A DNA stretch of 64,000 bases from Ascaris suum (taxonomy: Eukaryota; Nematoda; Chromadorea; Rhabditida; Ascarididae). The stretch is from assembly GCA_013433145.1 (NCBI GenBank), contig CM024181.1:6262001-6326000 (forward strand), given 5' to 3'. A program made the translations under genes and the position numbers. Below are positions 25,850-36,500 of the stretch, one piece after another; positions within the stretch are counted from its first letter, which is position 1, and each line of letters begins with the position of its first letter. The notes under the pieces were generated by a model. It had not been told where the DNA came from, did not search any database, and saw only the letters and a program-made list of their open reading frames with translations.

Positions 25850-27360
25850 TTTAGTATCCACTTAGGGAGGGGGAGAGTTCCGGTAGATTCCCATCGTTTT
25901 TTTAAATGATGATCACATTGAGGGCTTTTGGTAGACGAGGTGATGTGGCAGCATAATAGAGCAGCGAGGCATTTTGCAGCGCATGACCTGTCAGCATCCT
26001 TAGTATCAGTGCATAGTTTTAGAGCATAAAGCAGTGACTGGCGGTCTGTACATGCTGAATGACTGCAGCGAGGGCTGTGTATGTGTGGCTGTGGAAGCAC
26101 TGTTATGCCGGCATTTAGCGTCAAGCTGTTTGCAGGACTATGGCGGACCCGATATGACACCGAGGTTCGGAGTCGACTCGTATGGAGGACTACGGAAGGA
26201 TCAATCTTACGCGGCGTTGAGCGTCGAGCTGTCTGCAGTCTCCAGAAGAGGGCCAGTATTTGAACGACGTGTTGTGGGATCGTGGAAGAAGCGACGTGAC
26301 GCCAATAGTGACGGTCGAATTACGAAAGAAACTCGTAAGCGTCCGTACATTTACGTATCCACGTCGAAATTCTGATACCCGTTCAGGCATTTGGAGCATG
26401 ACATTGAGGGCCTTCCTTTTAAAATTCTTCCTCACATAGCCTTATCAGATGGCACAGAAATCGTCCCGCAGACTTCGCACCGTTCATTAATTTTGCGATA
26501 TGCTAGGAGAATTGCTCCACGGAATTTCCATGAGGAAAATGGTAGGGGACGTGCTTCCAGTTAGCGTGTAGCCTTTACAATCTTTTTTTAAAGTCTTCTC
26601 AGTGTGTTTCTTTGAAAACATGGCTACGTTTTTTGTCGTTACTGGGTGCCTTAGCTGGCATGGATGACTAAACGGTCGGGAAGTGTTGTGCACTTCAAGA
26701 GCATTCATCTTACTCGGATTCATGCCCAAATTCTTGATGAAGTATGAGATTCCCCAGTACGAGCAGAGAACTATGGAGGAGCAGGCGGTCCGTGATCGCC
26801 TAGACATTTATGTCAATTTTACATCCGTGCATCTGATGGACCATTTCTTGCATTACTGGACACCGTGCTTGAAGATTTTTTTTTGCAGGTTTCGAAAATG
26901 GACGCTTCAATGCGTTGTAGCGGAATGAGCACTGCAGGAGTCGCTCAATGACTTGTGAAGGAGAGGCAATGATTCCGCACGCTGCCGTTGTAAAGAATCT
27001 CGACGTGCTGAAGGAGGACGGATTTCAACAACCTCGTCGTATTGTTTCTTTCTGTGCGATTTCTGTTTTAAACGATGTTGTATTATTCACGGTTGATACG
27101 AGGTGGCCAGACACTCACAGTTTAGTCGTTTTCAAAAGGCCGCTTCAAGCTGACTGTAGAGACCTCTTTAATAACTGGCATATTATATGTAATTGCTTTT
27201 TCTTTGAGCAAGCAATATGTGGCCTTTAATTCCTTACTATTTTGCAACCTTCGAGGCCTTATTCCAAAAAAACCCCCATTTCGCAGTTGTGGACTGATGG
27301 CACACCATCGCATTACGTGACCAAAGTTATTTGTTGTAGAATTTTAGTGTTACATTGTAT
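25850..27360. other. Less AT-rich stretch inside the structured island, no gene recognised
   Basis: Many overlapping open frames occur on both strands because stop codons are fewer here. None shows a known domain or consistent splice sites. One imperfect direct repeat of about 20 bases (AGCGTCAAGCTGTTTGCAG, near 26,117 and 26,220) was seen. Its origin (old mobile element, integrated sequence or non-coding locus) cannot be decided by eye. Confidence 0.4.
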
Positions 27361-27371
27361 GTGGATATATT

Positions 27372-27429
27372 TCAACATAGGTTTGTGCTTTAAGTACTCC
27401 GCCGCTACTTAAAGCACAAACGTTGTTGA
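27372..27429 (-). repeat. Stem-loop H3 with CCGCCGC loop
   Basis: GTTTGTGCTTTAAGTA (27,381-27,396) pairs perfectly over 16 bases with TACTTAAAGCACAAAC (27,406-27,421). The loop is CTCCGCCGC. Beyond a 3x2 internal loop, TCAACA pairs with TGTTGA. Read on the minus strand the loop is GCGGCGGAG, like H1 and H2. Confidence 0.9.
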
Positions 27430-27814
27430 TCACGTCGTTGTTTCCTGTTTGCAACGTAGTGGGCAAGTGCTTCACTCCTAATCCTTCTGCATTCATTTCC
27501 ATGGGGCATTTGATTTAGCCGAATTGAAATTCAACCAAAATTTATTTCGAATTCCACAGAAATGCTGATTCAAATTCGGTGTGAGGCCTACTCTTTGTTG
27601 GTGGAATGTTTTATTTGATGATTATTCATTTCTTGCAATTATGCGCGCATCATGTACTCAGCAATACATGGTGTGCGTTTTTGTTGCTTTGTGTTTTCGT
27701 TATAGTGGTTCCGATTACATCGGTATTGCGTTTACCTCTTACAATTATCAGTGCCACCTTGTAAATGATAGAATGATAAATTCAGCTATCTATTTTTTTT
27801 TGGGGGGTCATTAT

Positions 27815-27880
27815 GTGAAACACATTTGTATGTGTTTTAAATGTGCGGCCGCCATTTAAAACACATCTTCTGTGTTCCAC
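27815..27880 (-). repeat. Stem-loop H4 with GCGGCCGC loop
   Basis: ATGTGTTTTAAATG (27,830-27,843) pairs perfectly with CATTTAAAACACAT (27,853-27,866) around the loop TGCGGCCGC. After a 5x4 internal loop, GTGAAACACA pairs with TGTGTTCCAC with one exception, which would be a G:T wobble on the minus strand. The arm shares the TTTTAA core with H3 and H5. Confidence 0.9.
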
Positions 27881-28162
27881 TTTGAGGATTGGTCCGGATT
27901 TTTCGCCAAATTCTCCCACCACTTTATTCTATCTTATATGGCAATTCCCCATGTGTGGTTTCTTGGCGTTGATAATTGTGAGGGAAAATCTGTCAATGTT
28001 GATTTCTTCCTGAATTTCTAAAATTATTTTATTTGATAGGATTATTTCATTTTAACTGTTATTCTCTTATGTGATTATTGTAACGACTGACCAGCATCCA
28101 TGTATTTATGTATCTTAGTCGCATTTAATGCTCACAGTTGCATTTTTAAACGGCTGTTTTTG

Positions 28163-28219
28163 ACTGCGTGCATTTTAAACGACCGCCGCCGTTTAAACTG
28201 CACGTGCTGTGTTTGCAGT
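28163..28219 (-). repeat. Stem-loop H5 with ACCGCCGC loop
   Basis: GTGCATTTTAAACG (28,168-28,181) pairs with CGTTTAAACTGCAC (28,190-28,203) with one mismatch. The loop is ACCGCCGC. An outer pair ACTGC/GCAGT follows after an asymmetric bulge. A free copy of the arm-like sequence GCATTTTTAAACG lies just upstream near 28,140. Confidence 0.85.
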
Positions 28220-30769
28220 TTTGCAATGGAGATATTGTTTGTAAGTTTCCATTATTGGAATGGGTTTATATGGAATATTTTCCGTATTTTCTGGATACTC
28301 GAGGGACACACTTTTTTTGAGGTTCGAATATTTTATCGTTGCTTGTTTTACTCTTTAGTCAATGGAAGAACGACTATATGCTGTTGCTTTTCTAGCAGTA
28401 AAATAGATTTATGGAGGTCGCATTGTTTGCATTTCATTTCTGATCAGAATTGCATTCATAAAGGCGCCTGAGTTTCTCAAGAGTAAATGATTTTTGTCGG
28501 GTTTTCTAGAAGCGAGATGATTTTTATGCTTATTGGTGCACATAAAGCGAATAACACCATGTTTCCATTCCAATTTTTTTTCTTTCTTTTTGAATTTTCG
28601 TGAAGTGACTTTGAAGATGGAAAATCCAAATTCGATCTTCAACTTCGATTTTTTGAAACAAAGTAAGTAATATAATTTATAGGTTTTTCAATAATTTAGT
28701 TGCGAAATGTGTATGTTAAATACTATCGATGAGGCTTATCTAACCGATTGTAGTCCGATTTGAGGTACTAGGCAGAAACTCACTCAGCTTAATTAAACTT
28801 CGACATCTGACGTGAAGGAAATTGGCTTTCAGGTGAGCTTTCATTGAACTATTGCGGCTTACGGATGTGATGATCATTATCGATTGATTAAGGTTAGAGA
28901 TTAAAGATTAAGAATTGACTGGAAGTTAAAAATTAAAGCTAATGTAGGAAATGAGGGAGGTCTATTGTCAGTTTGCTACGGACTTTCTGCAATAAATATT
29001 GGTTTAATTGTTTTTTGGTTTCGAGGGAATCGACGCAAATCATTCGCGAAAAAATTTTGCGGCAATTTGAACACTTGAAATTCTCGAGTCCAACAATCGA
29101 CCATTGAGATTTGAAGTACACTAAAATCCATCGTACAATAAAGATTACGATGAGTAGAGTTATAATAACATTACAGAGTACTCAGTAAGTTTTCCTTAAA
29201 TTAAAAAAATTAAAAAATTACAGTTGAGCGATAAATAAATCGAAGATGGGAAATAGAAGAAAAACGGAAGTGAAGATCCCTTCCAGCGAAATCATTCGAC
29301 AGCTTTGTAAATATCCCACAAGCAAATATCATTAAAACTCGAAAGCCTCTTTACTCCTTTCAACATTGATATACGTGGTATGTCGGTCCTGCTTGAAAGT
29401 CTCCGCTTTTCGGACTTTCTGAACTAATCCAGCAGTTTCCGGAACCAGATTTAACCGATGATCACAGAGGAACAGGCTGAAGCCATCCTCGATGCAGTCG
29501 GGCAAAAGGCTTTAACACAGTCGAGACCGAACATTTAATAAAGGCTACAGCCACATTCAACTCGTCACCGTATTGTTGTGGCTCATGCCTGATCTTGGCT
29601 TTTTACAGAATTCAACCGAGATTCGTCTCATCCAATTCTGCTTGAAGACCTTCCCTTTTCCTTGCACTTCGACCATTTAAGGGGAACCTCATCCTGTGTG
29701 CAGGTAACTTTTGAGCAGCACTTACCTTACGGAACGCAACCCGTTTCCTCACTATCAGCAAAAACAGATTTATGTAATGCATTCAGTGAGAATCACTGCA
29801 GTGACTATCGATATCAAGAAAGTTGAAGAATTCATGGAAATTAAACGTTTGCAGGTAATATGAAGGATTCGCTTGACTTTTATTCTTTACAGAGGTGATA
29901 TACCAGATAACAATAGTAGTCAAACATCAATGATATTGCATAGAGACAACCTATATAGTTGGGTCAATTATAACGGGATATAGTTCACTGTAACGGATTT
30001 AAAAAAAAAAAAAACCGGAAGTATATGCAGTATAAAGTGAAATCAACTAGAACCTTAAGCAAATGCACTAAAACTCATCAACAAACTTGGCTAGTACTTA
30101 TTTAATACAGTCGTTTTCTTTAATGTAAATTATCCTCAGGTGAAGAAAACTTCCAAAGTTACTTTATTTATTGTCTTTGTTTTAAAAGAAAGTATAAAAA
30201 GATATGAATAATTGATAGGCTTATTTCTTTGAAAAGATAAAATATCATTGATGAATATATCACTGTTATCAGGAAAGATATTGAGGCGAGAAGTGTATAA
30301 AATGGCGAAGAAATGAGCATTTATCCCTTAATTTCTGGATAAGATCATCATCACTCATCCCTTAATTTCCGGATAAGATCACTTATCCGGAAATTTGGAT
30401 AAGATAAGATCGCTGCTTCATCTTTCGACTCTCACCTTTAAATTTTTCAATGTTAGAAGCTTTGAGGGTGACATTAAGCAAAAATATAAATAATATTTTA
30501 CATGGCATTTTATCTTTAATAATCATATACAATAAATACGGATGATTTTTTTTAGCGAATAAATAAAGCTATAGAATTAATCGCTTAGAAAATCTACTCA
30601 TTCATTCATTCATTTTCTTCAAGAGAAAAATTTTTTCAATAATATGAAAAAAAAACGATGAAAAATTATACAAACATAAATAATGAACAAAAGTGAAAAC
30701 ATTCATAAAAATATAACTTAAAAAAAAAATAAACATTCAATACATCAAAGCAATTAATGGTCTTAAAGC
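28220..30769. other. Intergenic region, no gene recognised
   Basis: AT content returns to the window's background. A minus-strand frame at 28,939-29,121 has no acceptor or motif and was not called. A short inverted/direct repeat cluster lies at 30,323-30,395 and is listed separately. Confidence 0.4.
30323..30395. repeat. Direct duplication ending in a perfect 14-bp hairpin
   Basis: ATCCCTTAATTTCTGGATAA and its near copy follow each other at ~30,323 and ~30,358. The second copy is immediately followed by its inverted copy: AATTTCCGGATAAG (30,364-30,377), loop ATCA, CTTATCCGGAAATT (30,382-30,395). Confidence 0.9.
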
Positions 30770-30988
30770 TTAAAGCTCGAACCAAATCTTAAAAGTTGAA
30801 CGAGTGGATTCATTAACAATATCGGAAGGAATTAGATTTGAGACTCCTAAAATAGAAAATAAAATTTCAATGAAAAATTCCTCTTTTTTTTCTTTAACTA
30901 TCAAGGTATTTTTTTCTGAGTTGAAAGGGAACGGATGGAAACGCTCATAGAAGGTTTCACTATAGTGAATTTGCATCTCTTTGCATAT
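30770..30988 (-). CDS. Possible terminal exon of unknown product (72 aa)
   Basis: The frame is open from a good acceptor (TTGTTGCAG) to a stop. The first 30 residues (ICKEMQIHYSETFYERFHPF and following) look protein-like; the rest is Lys/Glu/Phe-rich. A second acceptor-like TCTATTTTAG inside the block could mark a ~50-base intron, but splicing there would change frame. No upstream exon could be linked and no family is recognised. Confidence 0.25.
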   Translation of the reverse strand: MCKEMQIHYSETFYERFHPFPFNSEKNTLIVKEKKEEFFIEILFSILGVSNLIPSDIVNESTRSTFKIWFEL

Positions 30989-31430
30989 CTGCAACAAAAA
31001 AAATTTGCATTAAAAATATTTACAAGTAAAGTAATGCATAAACGAACAAGGAACAGTCGGAAATAGTAAATATTTTTACAAATATTTTCGCATTTATTCA
31101 ATCAAAAGATCGAAAAAAAATTATAGAGAAATTTAATGTATAAGAATTTCATTTGGTTATAAAATTGGGGCACAATGATGCGTACTATTAAATATCATGT
31201 ATATTCGAATTTAATATAGAAATACGAATAATTCTTGGAAAGGGAATTATTCATCTCCGAATCTCCGAACTCTCTGCCTCATCCCACCACCGTTTTCCGA
31301 TCCTTCTGACCTAATAAAGTGATTTTGAACTTCGATTTATTGATTTTTTTAAAAGTAGATCATTAATAAGTCAGTTTATAATCCTTAAACAAGATGCTTA
31401 TTTTTTCGATAGGTGATATCGGCGTTGAAT

Positions 31431-31504
31431 TCATAGACTCTTGTATCGCCGATGTTCACGTGGTAGATCGATTCCATTCAAATGTTCCACCTCTTCCGGT
31501 TGAG
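31431..31504 (-). CDS. Possible terminal exon, C-terminal 23 residues
   Basis: A TTTCCAG acceptor is followed by two bases completing a codon, then QPEEVEHLNGIDLPREHRRY and three more residues before TGA at 31,431-31,433. The peptide is charged and non-repetitive, unlike chance frames in this AT-rich DNA. No upstream exon was identified between here and the kinase gene. It may be the end of a gene whose other exons I could not recognise. Confidence 0.3.
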
Positions 31505-33540
31505 CTGGAAAAAAAAAATAAAAGTTGAGCAATTGACGATTTAAAGTGTATCATTTTTTAAATCTTAAATACCAATCAATTTATTGATTAATTTATTAGT
31601 ACTAACTTCAACATAAATATTAATAATTAATTTAAATATTAATACCAATATAATGATATAACTATCCTATCGGAATTCTATTACGCAAATTTACGATGAG
31701 ATCTTTTGTTTAGGAATGAATATTTAGAATATGGCCAACGATTTTGTTCAATAGAAACATCACGAACTTTTCAATTATGAAATAATTTATGCGCAAAAAT
31801 AAATGATCGAAAATTCTCAAATACAATTGGCACATACTCTTCCTCACCCCAGTGATTCCCATTCTGCCCTTCTCCCCCCCCCCCCCTTCCCCCCTCAACC
31901 TCCCAAATAATTTTCTAGGAAATATGCAGTTACTTATGTTGGAAATTTATGGCGAATTTATTTATTTATGACGAGTTTATTATAATTAATAAATTTTAAA
32001 AATCGATCTCATAAAATGAAATAATAATTTAGCTATAGAAGTGTGAAGAATACTCTTATTAAAGTAACTCATAAATGACAAATTTCAATATCACGCTAAT
32101 TCGGCTGCAAAATATTAGTGATGAATGCAGCATTGTGTGTTCCTAGAACATTAAAATCTTTTTCTCAGTAAGTTTGAATATATTTATGAAACGTGCGAAC
32201 TTCAATATCGAAATAAAATACAACGCATATCAATATAAAACACAGCCCATATGAATATAAAACGCAGCCCATATCGATATAAAACACTGCCTCTATCTTA
32301 TAATTAATTATCTAGAACTCGACGGCCATTAAATGTCTGTTAGCTCGAAGCGCTAAACGCGCATATCAGGATCGGATAGTTAGAGATTCATGGGGATGTT
32401 TTTCGCCAAAGATCGAAGGCGTTCTCTTGTCGCACAAGATGCTCTGGCGAAGAGCCGGTAAGGCACAAATGCGGAAACAAACTGTGTGAGGGAGGGGTCA
32501 TGTCTGCAAGAGTGCGATGGGTCCCTATTATAGCACATGCTAGCAGTGTAACACTCAACAAGTGCTAAAGGACAGCACATATAATCTGCCTATCCACGAA
32601 AGCTTTCACATTTTAATCTGTGATGAACAAGGAAAGTGACGGATATTGCAGCACCAGCAGAAACCCACAAGATTCAGTCAGCAGCAATTCTTCCACTGAA
32701 GGCATACTGCTTCCTGATAAAAATCAGTAAATGCAAGCGTGATGACTCCAGCCACTTCAAGCGGGACGTTGAGAGAATATGGAGCTATGAAGGGAAAGGG
32801 TTCCCACTAAACACATAATACCTTACAATCGAGTCCGCAGCTACGGTCGCGAGTTGTGGGGCTCCTTCCCACTTTCATACAAAGCTCTGTGGAATACCCC
32901 TCCACTAATACACCACGTGACACGCGAACCTTTGTAGTCGGTAAAAAGGTGCAACAAACATCACAAATTATATGAGTTGACCATTTCCGTACCCATTCAA
33001 TATAAGAACGAAAAAAAGCTACTACCGTTTCGCCCATTATAAACTAACTGAGCATCCATCGTAAATGCCTCTGCCTATACAGCAAACTTCAGAAAGTTTC
33101 CGGCGCAAATGACTCAGATGCAAATAACCTAATCGCAAGCGATAGATGAACGAAGCACGCTTGTTAACCAGCGTAATGAAGTCCTCACGCCGGAAAAGTC
33201 ATAGCATGTGAAACTACTTTTCAGTCGCCTCATCAATACGTCATGAGTGATAACCGAAACAAGATAATTCGCAATAGGATTTCAATAAACTTTTGTACAG
33301 ATAAAAGTGCTGCGTGAGATACTTGTGAGGTGAATAGAATGAATTTTATGCAAATTGTAGAGTCATACTAATTAAAACTAATTAAAATTAATTGTTACAT
33401 TGCAAAAAAAAAAAAAAAAAAAAATTCAAACAATAAAGCAGAATATTACAGCTAAAAAACTATCAGACTACGATAGAACCATAATGCACTGAACTCTTCA
33501 GCACTTTACATTTAAATATCAGTTACATTTTTATCTCAGA
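31505..33540. other. Region between the putative terminal exons and the kinase gene
   Basis: It holds a C-run near 31,878-31,888, a three-copy 22-bp minisatellite, and two minus-strand open frames (32,380-32,580 and 32,807-33,037). The first contains an acceptor-like CACTCTTGCAG before HDPSLTQFVSAFVPY, but no gene could be assembled from them. Confidence 0.35.
32226..32291. repeat. 22-bp minisatellite, three copies
   Basis: Three head-to-tail units beginning CATATCAATATAAAACACAG, CATATGAATATAAAACGCAG and CATATCGATATAAAACACTG, each ending in CC. They differ at two to three positions. Confidence 0.95.
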
Positions 33541-33546
33541 TTTATT
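33541..33546 (-). terminator. Poly(A) signal AATAAA of the kinase gene
   Basis: AATAAA on the minus strand lies 33 bases downstream of the kinase stop codon, the usual distance for a compact 3' UTR. Confidence 0.6.
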
Positions 33547-33578
33547 GAAATCTTTATAAATGATGATATTTAAACAAT

Positions 33579-36500
33579 TTAATCAAGTATCGCCTCAGAG
33601 CTCATCGCTTTTCTTCTAGTTAACTCCATCGATTCGGTTCTGATAAAATAATGTGTATTGGCAAGCCATCTGGAATCCAACATCTCTTGATAGGTAATTC
33701 GATCAGATGGTGATGGATGCAACATTTGATATAGCAATTCCTTCACATCATCACTGAGGAATATCAACTTCGGGAAACTCACTCTGAAACTTCACAGCAA
33801 ATATTCGGGATCAAAGAATACATATTGAAATCTAACAATAATTTACTTGATTTATTCAAAAAAGCGATCGCGTCAATTGTCGATCTATCGAATTGAAATG
33901 TGTTACGCACTTGAAACTTATTTGCTTTTCACTATCACAAAAGTAGATGCATAATGCGATTGTTATTTCATTAGCCGAATTTCGTGATGCATTACTGATT
34001 GTAATTCTAGGCATTGAAAAATATCGCTCTTAGATTCTTGGCACCAGAGCAATAATCTTTATTCAATGGCTAAATACCACTTTCTCTTTTTTTTTTTTCG
34101 CAAAAAGATAGTAAATCATTTAGCATAAGTAAATGCTCTAATTTAAGTGGAACTTTCATCCACGTTCATTACCTATAGGTAATTGTTCGAGTTATTATTT
34201 CCCTAACAAAGCGCACATTAGCAGCTTTAGATAAACAAGAATAAAGTTTTCCGGATTTTTTTTTAAATAATTAGAACGAGAAAATTTGCTTATCGAAGAA
34301 GATTTCAAAGCAAGCCTGTGTTGCAATTGTCGATTCAGCATCTTTCTTGGATTATTGGAATTATATGGCATAACGCCAGTGATCATTATATAGAGTACAA
34401 TCGCTGCGCTCCAAACATCGACGGTAAATCCATTATAGGGTATTTGCCTTAAATTCACTCTTTCCACACTAATCAGTTTGTTTCCGATAACTCCAAATAA
34501 AGTTTTTAGAATCTTCAAACACTTTCGTCGGTCAGATGCATTACGATGTTAGAGCTAAGACCGCAAAATAAAAAAAAGTGGACATAAGTTCCGCCCTTGT
34601 GGTTATCTGTAGAATCAAATACGCCATCACCTCTATACTCTGTACTGATATTCAATTAGAAGGATCCAAGTCGACGTTCAGTAAAAAGGACCAAAGATGA
34701 GGTTGTTCAGCAGAAACGACCCGAGTTGATGTTCAGTAGGATGGACTCAACATCACGGGCATTCATTAAAAATACAAAAAAATACTCTCTCATATTTGTC
34801 TCTCATTATTTTTATAATTAGGTCCTTTTTAAAGAATGCCACTTAGGACGATGTGAAACGATAGATAAGAAAACTTAGAGACTACCTATCAAAAGTAAGT
34901 TAGTTGACGATCACCGCCTTCGTTGTGCTGCTTATTCAACGATGAGCGCATAAGAAGCACTCATTGACCTGTACAGTGTTTACGCTTGATGGATGGGAAC
35001 CAATCGAGGTTCGGGAAAAGTGAAGGATGGGAAACGACAATGCTCTGCTTCTTCCTCCCCTCCACCATGTCCTGCCTCTCGCTTTCTGCATCTTTAAGTG
35101 TTGTAAAGTTGTTGCTTGCCGTAAATATCAACCTCTCTATGAAAGCACCTCACTGATGCGATTCGCACCTCCTGGCTGCAGTGGGTTGTGAAGTATGATG
35201 GGAAACGAAGAGAGGAAGGAGGAGAAGTTAACGAATACCGAAAAGGGTCGAAGGGACCAATTACTGCATTGAGGGAAAAAGGAGGGGAACAATAGTCATT
35301 CGAGAGCGCCTCACTTAACGAAGGGGCAGAAGGAGGTTTAGGCAGTCCCAATGGCAAGGACATAGCAGAAAAAGTCGAACGAATAAGATGGCCACATCAC
35401 AACTGACCATGCGATCTTGTGACGAGAGGCTATAGCTAAATAAGTATCACATACCTGAGTATTTCAGGAGCAGCATATGCGCGTGAGCCACAAAAAGTTC
35501 GCGACACATCACCGTCCTTCATCATACGCGCAAAACCAAAATCACATAACTTAACGTTGTCACATGAATCGAGAAGAATATTCTCGCATTTCAAATCGCG
35601 ATGGGCCACTTTAATCGATTTCAGGTACTAAATTGATATCTTCTCATGTTGAACACCTTTTCAATCATTATTTGCCATGAATAAACATTTCAATCTGTTT
35701 ATGCGAATAAGGTACGCAAAAAATTTTTAGGGCATCTTGAATGGATAATATAAAATGAGGAATTAGAGTGGACGGAGCTGTAAAGTAAAACGCTCGAAGG
35801 ATTGCCGCAGGCAGTTTTTATTTTTCATCGCAGCACCGTCGTAGCGTTGCATAGATAGTGCCAGAACAATGCATAAAGATCGATAAAGTTGTAAATGGGG
35901 AGAAAATCGGTTGCAAAACTATATCGTATCGAAAAGTGACTTCATAAAGACCTGAGCTATGAACTTCTCATCCTTTCTCGTTGCCTGAGATAATCTCAGC
36001 ATAACTGTAAACGGAATTTGGTTGACTCGTTTAACTTACTTCCTACTGAAAAAGAAATACAACAAAAGTTGCTTTGCGTTTTAATTGAGCGTACTTTATC
36101 AGTTTTTATTTCAATTTCTAAAATTATTTCGTGAATAAAATTCTTTCAGCATTTTATTTATTTATTTTTATTATTTTTTTGCTAATGCAATTATCTAAAT
36201 GAGGAATCAGTGCATGCCTACCATAAGCGCTTCAATTAGCTGACGGAAATAAAATCGACTTTCGTCTTCATTCAAACGTATATTGCCTTTAATCCTTCGT
36301 AGAAGGTCACCGTTGTTAGCATATTCTTCTACGAGGCATACGAAAGGTCCCGAGTGGATTACCTGTTTACATCGTCATCTATATAATCATCTCAAAAATT
36401 TCAGGAATAAACAATCTACCATCATGAACATTGGCTTCTTGAAAATTTTGTGGTATTTTAATTACTCGTTCATCAGTTTATCTGCATAGCTAACGTTTTA

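Noticed and set aside
35094..35363. 89-aa minus-strand ORF inside the kinase gene
   Set aside because: It lies wholly within intron 5, is Pro/Ser-rich and low in complexity, and has no splice or domain support.
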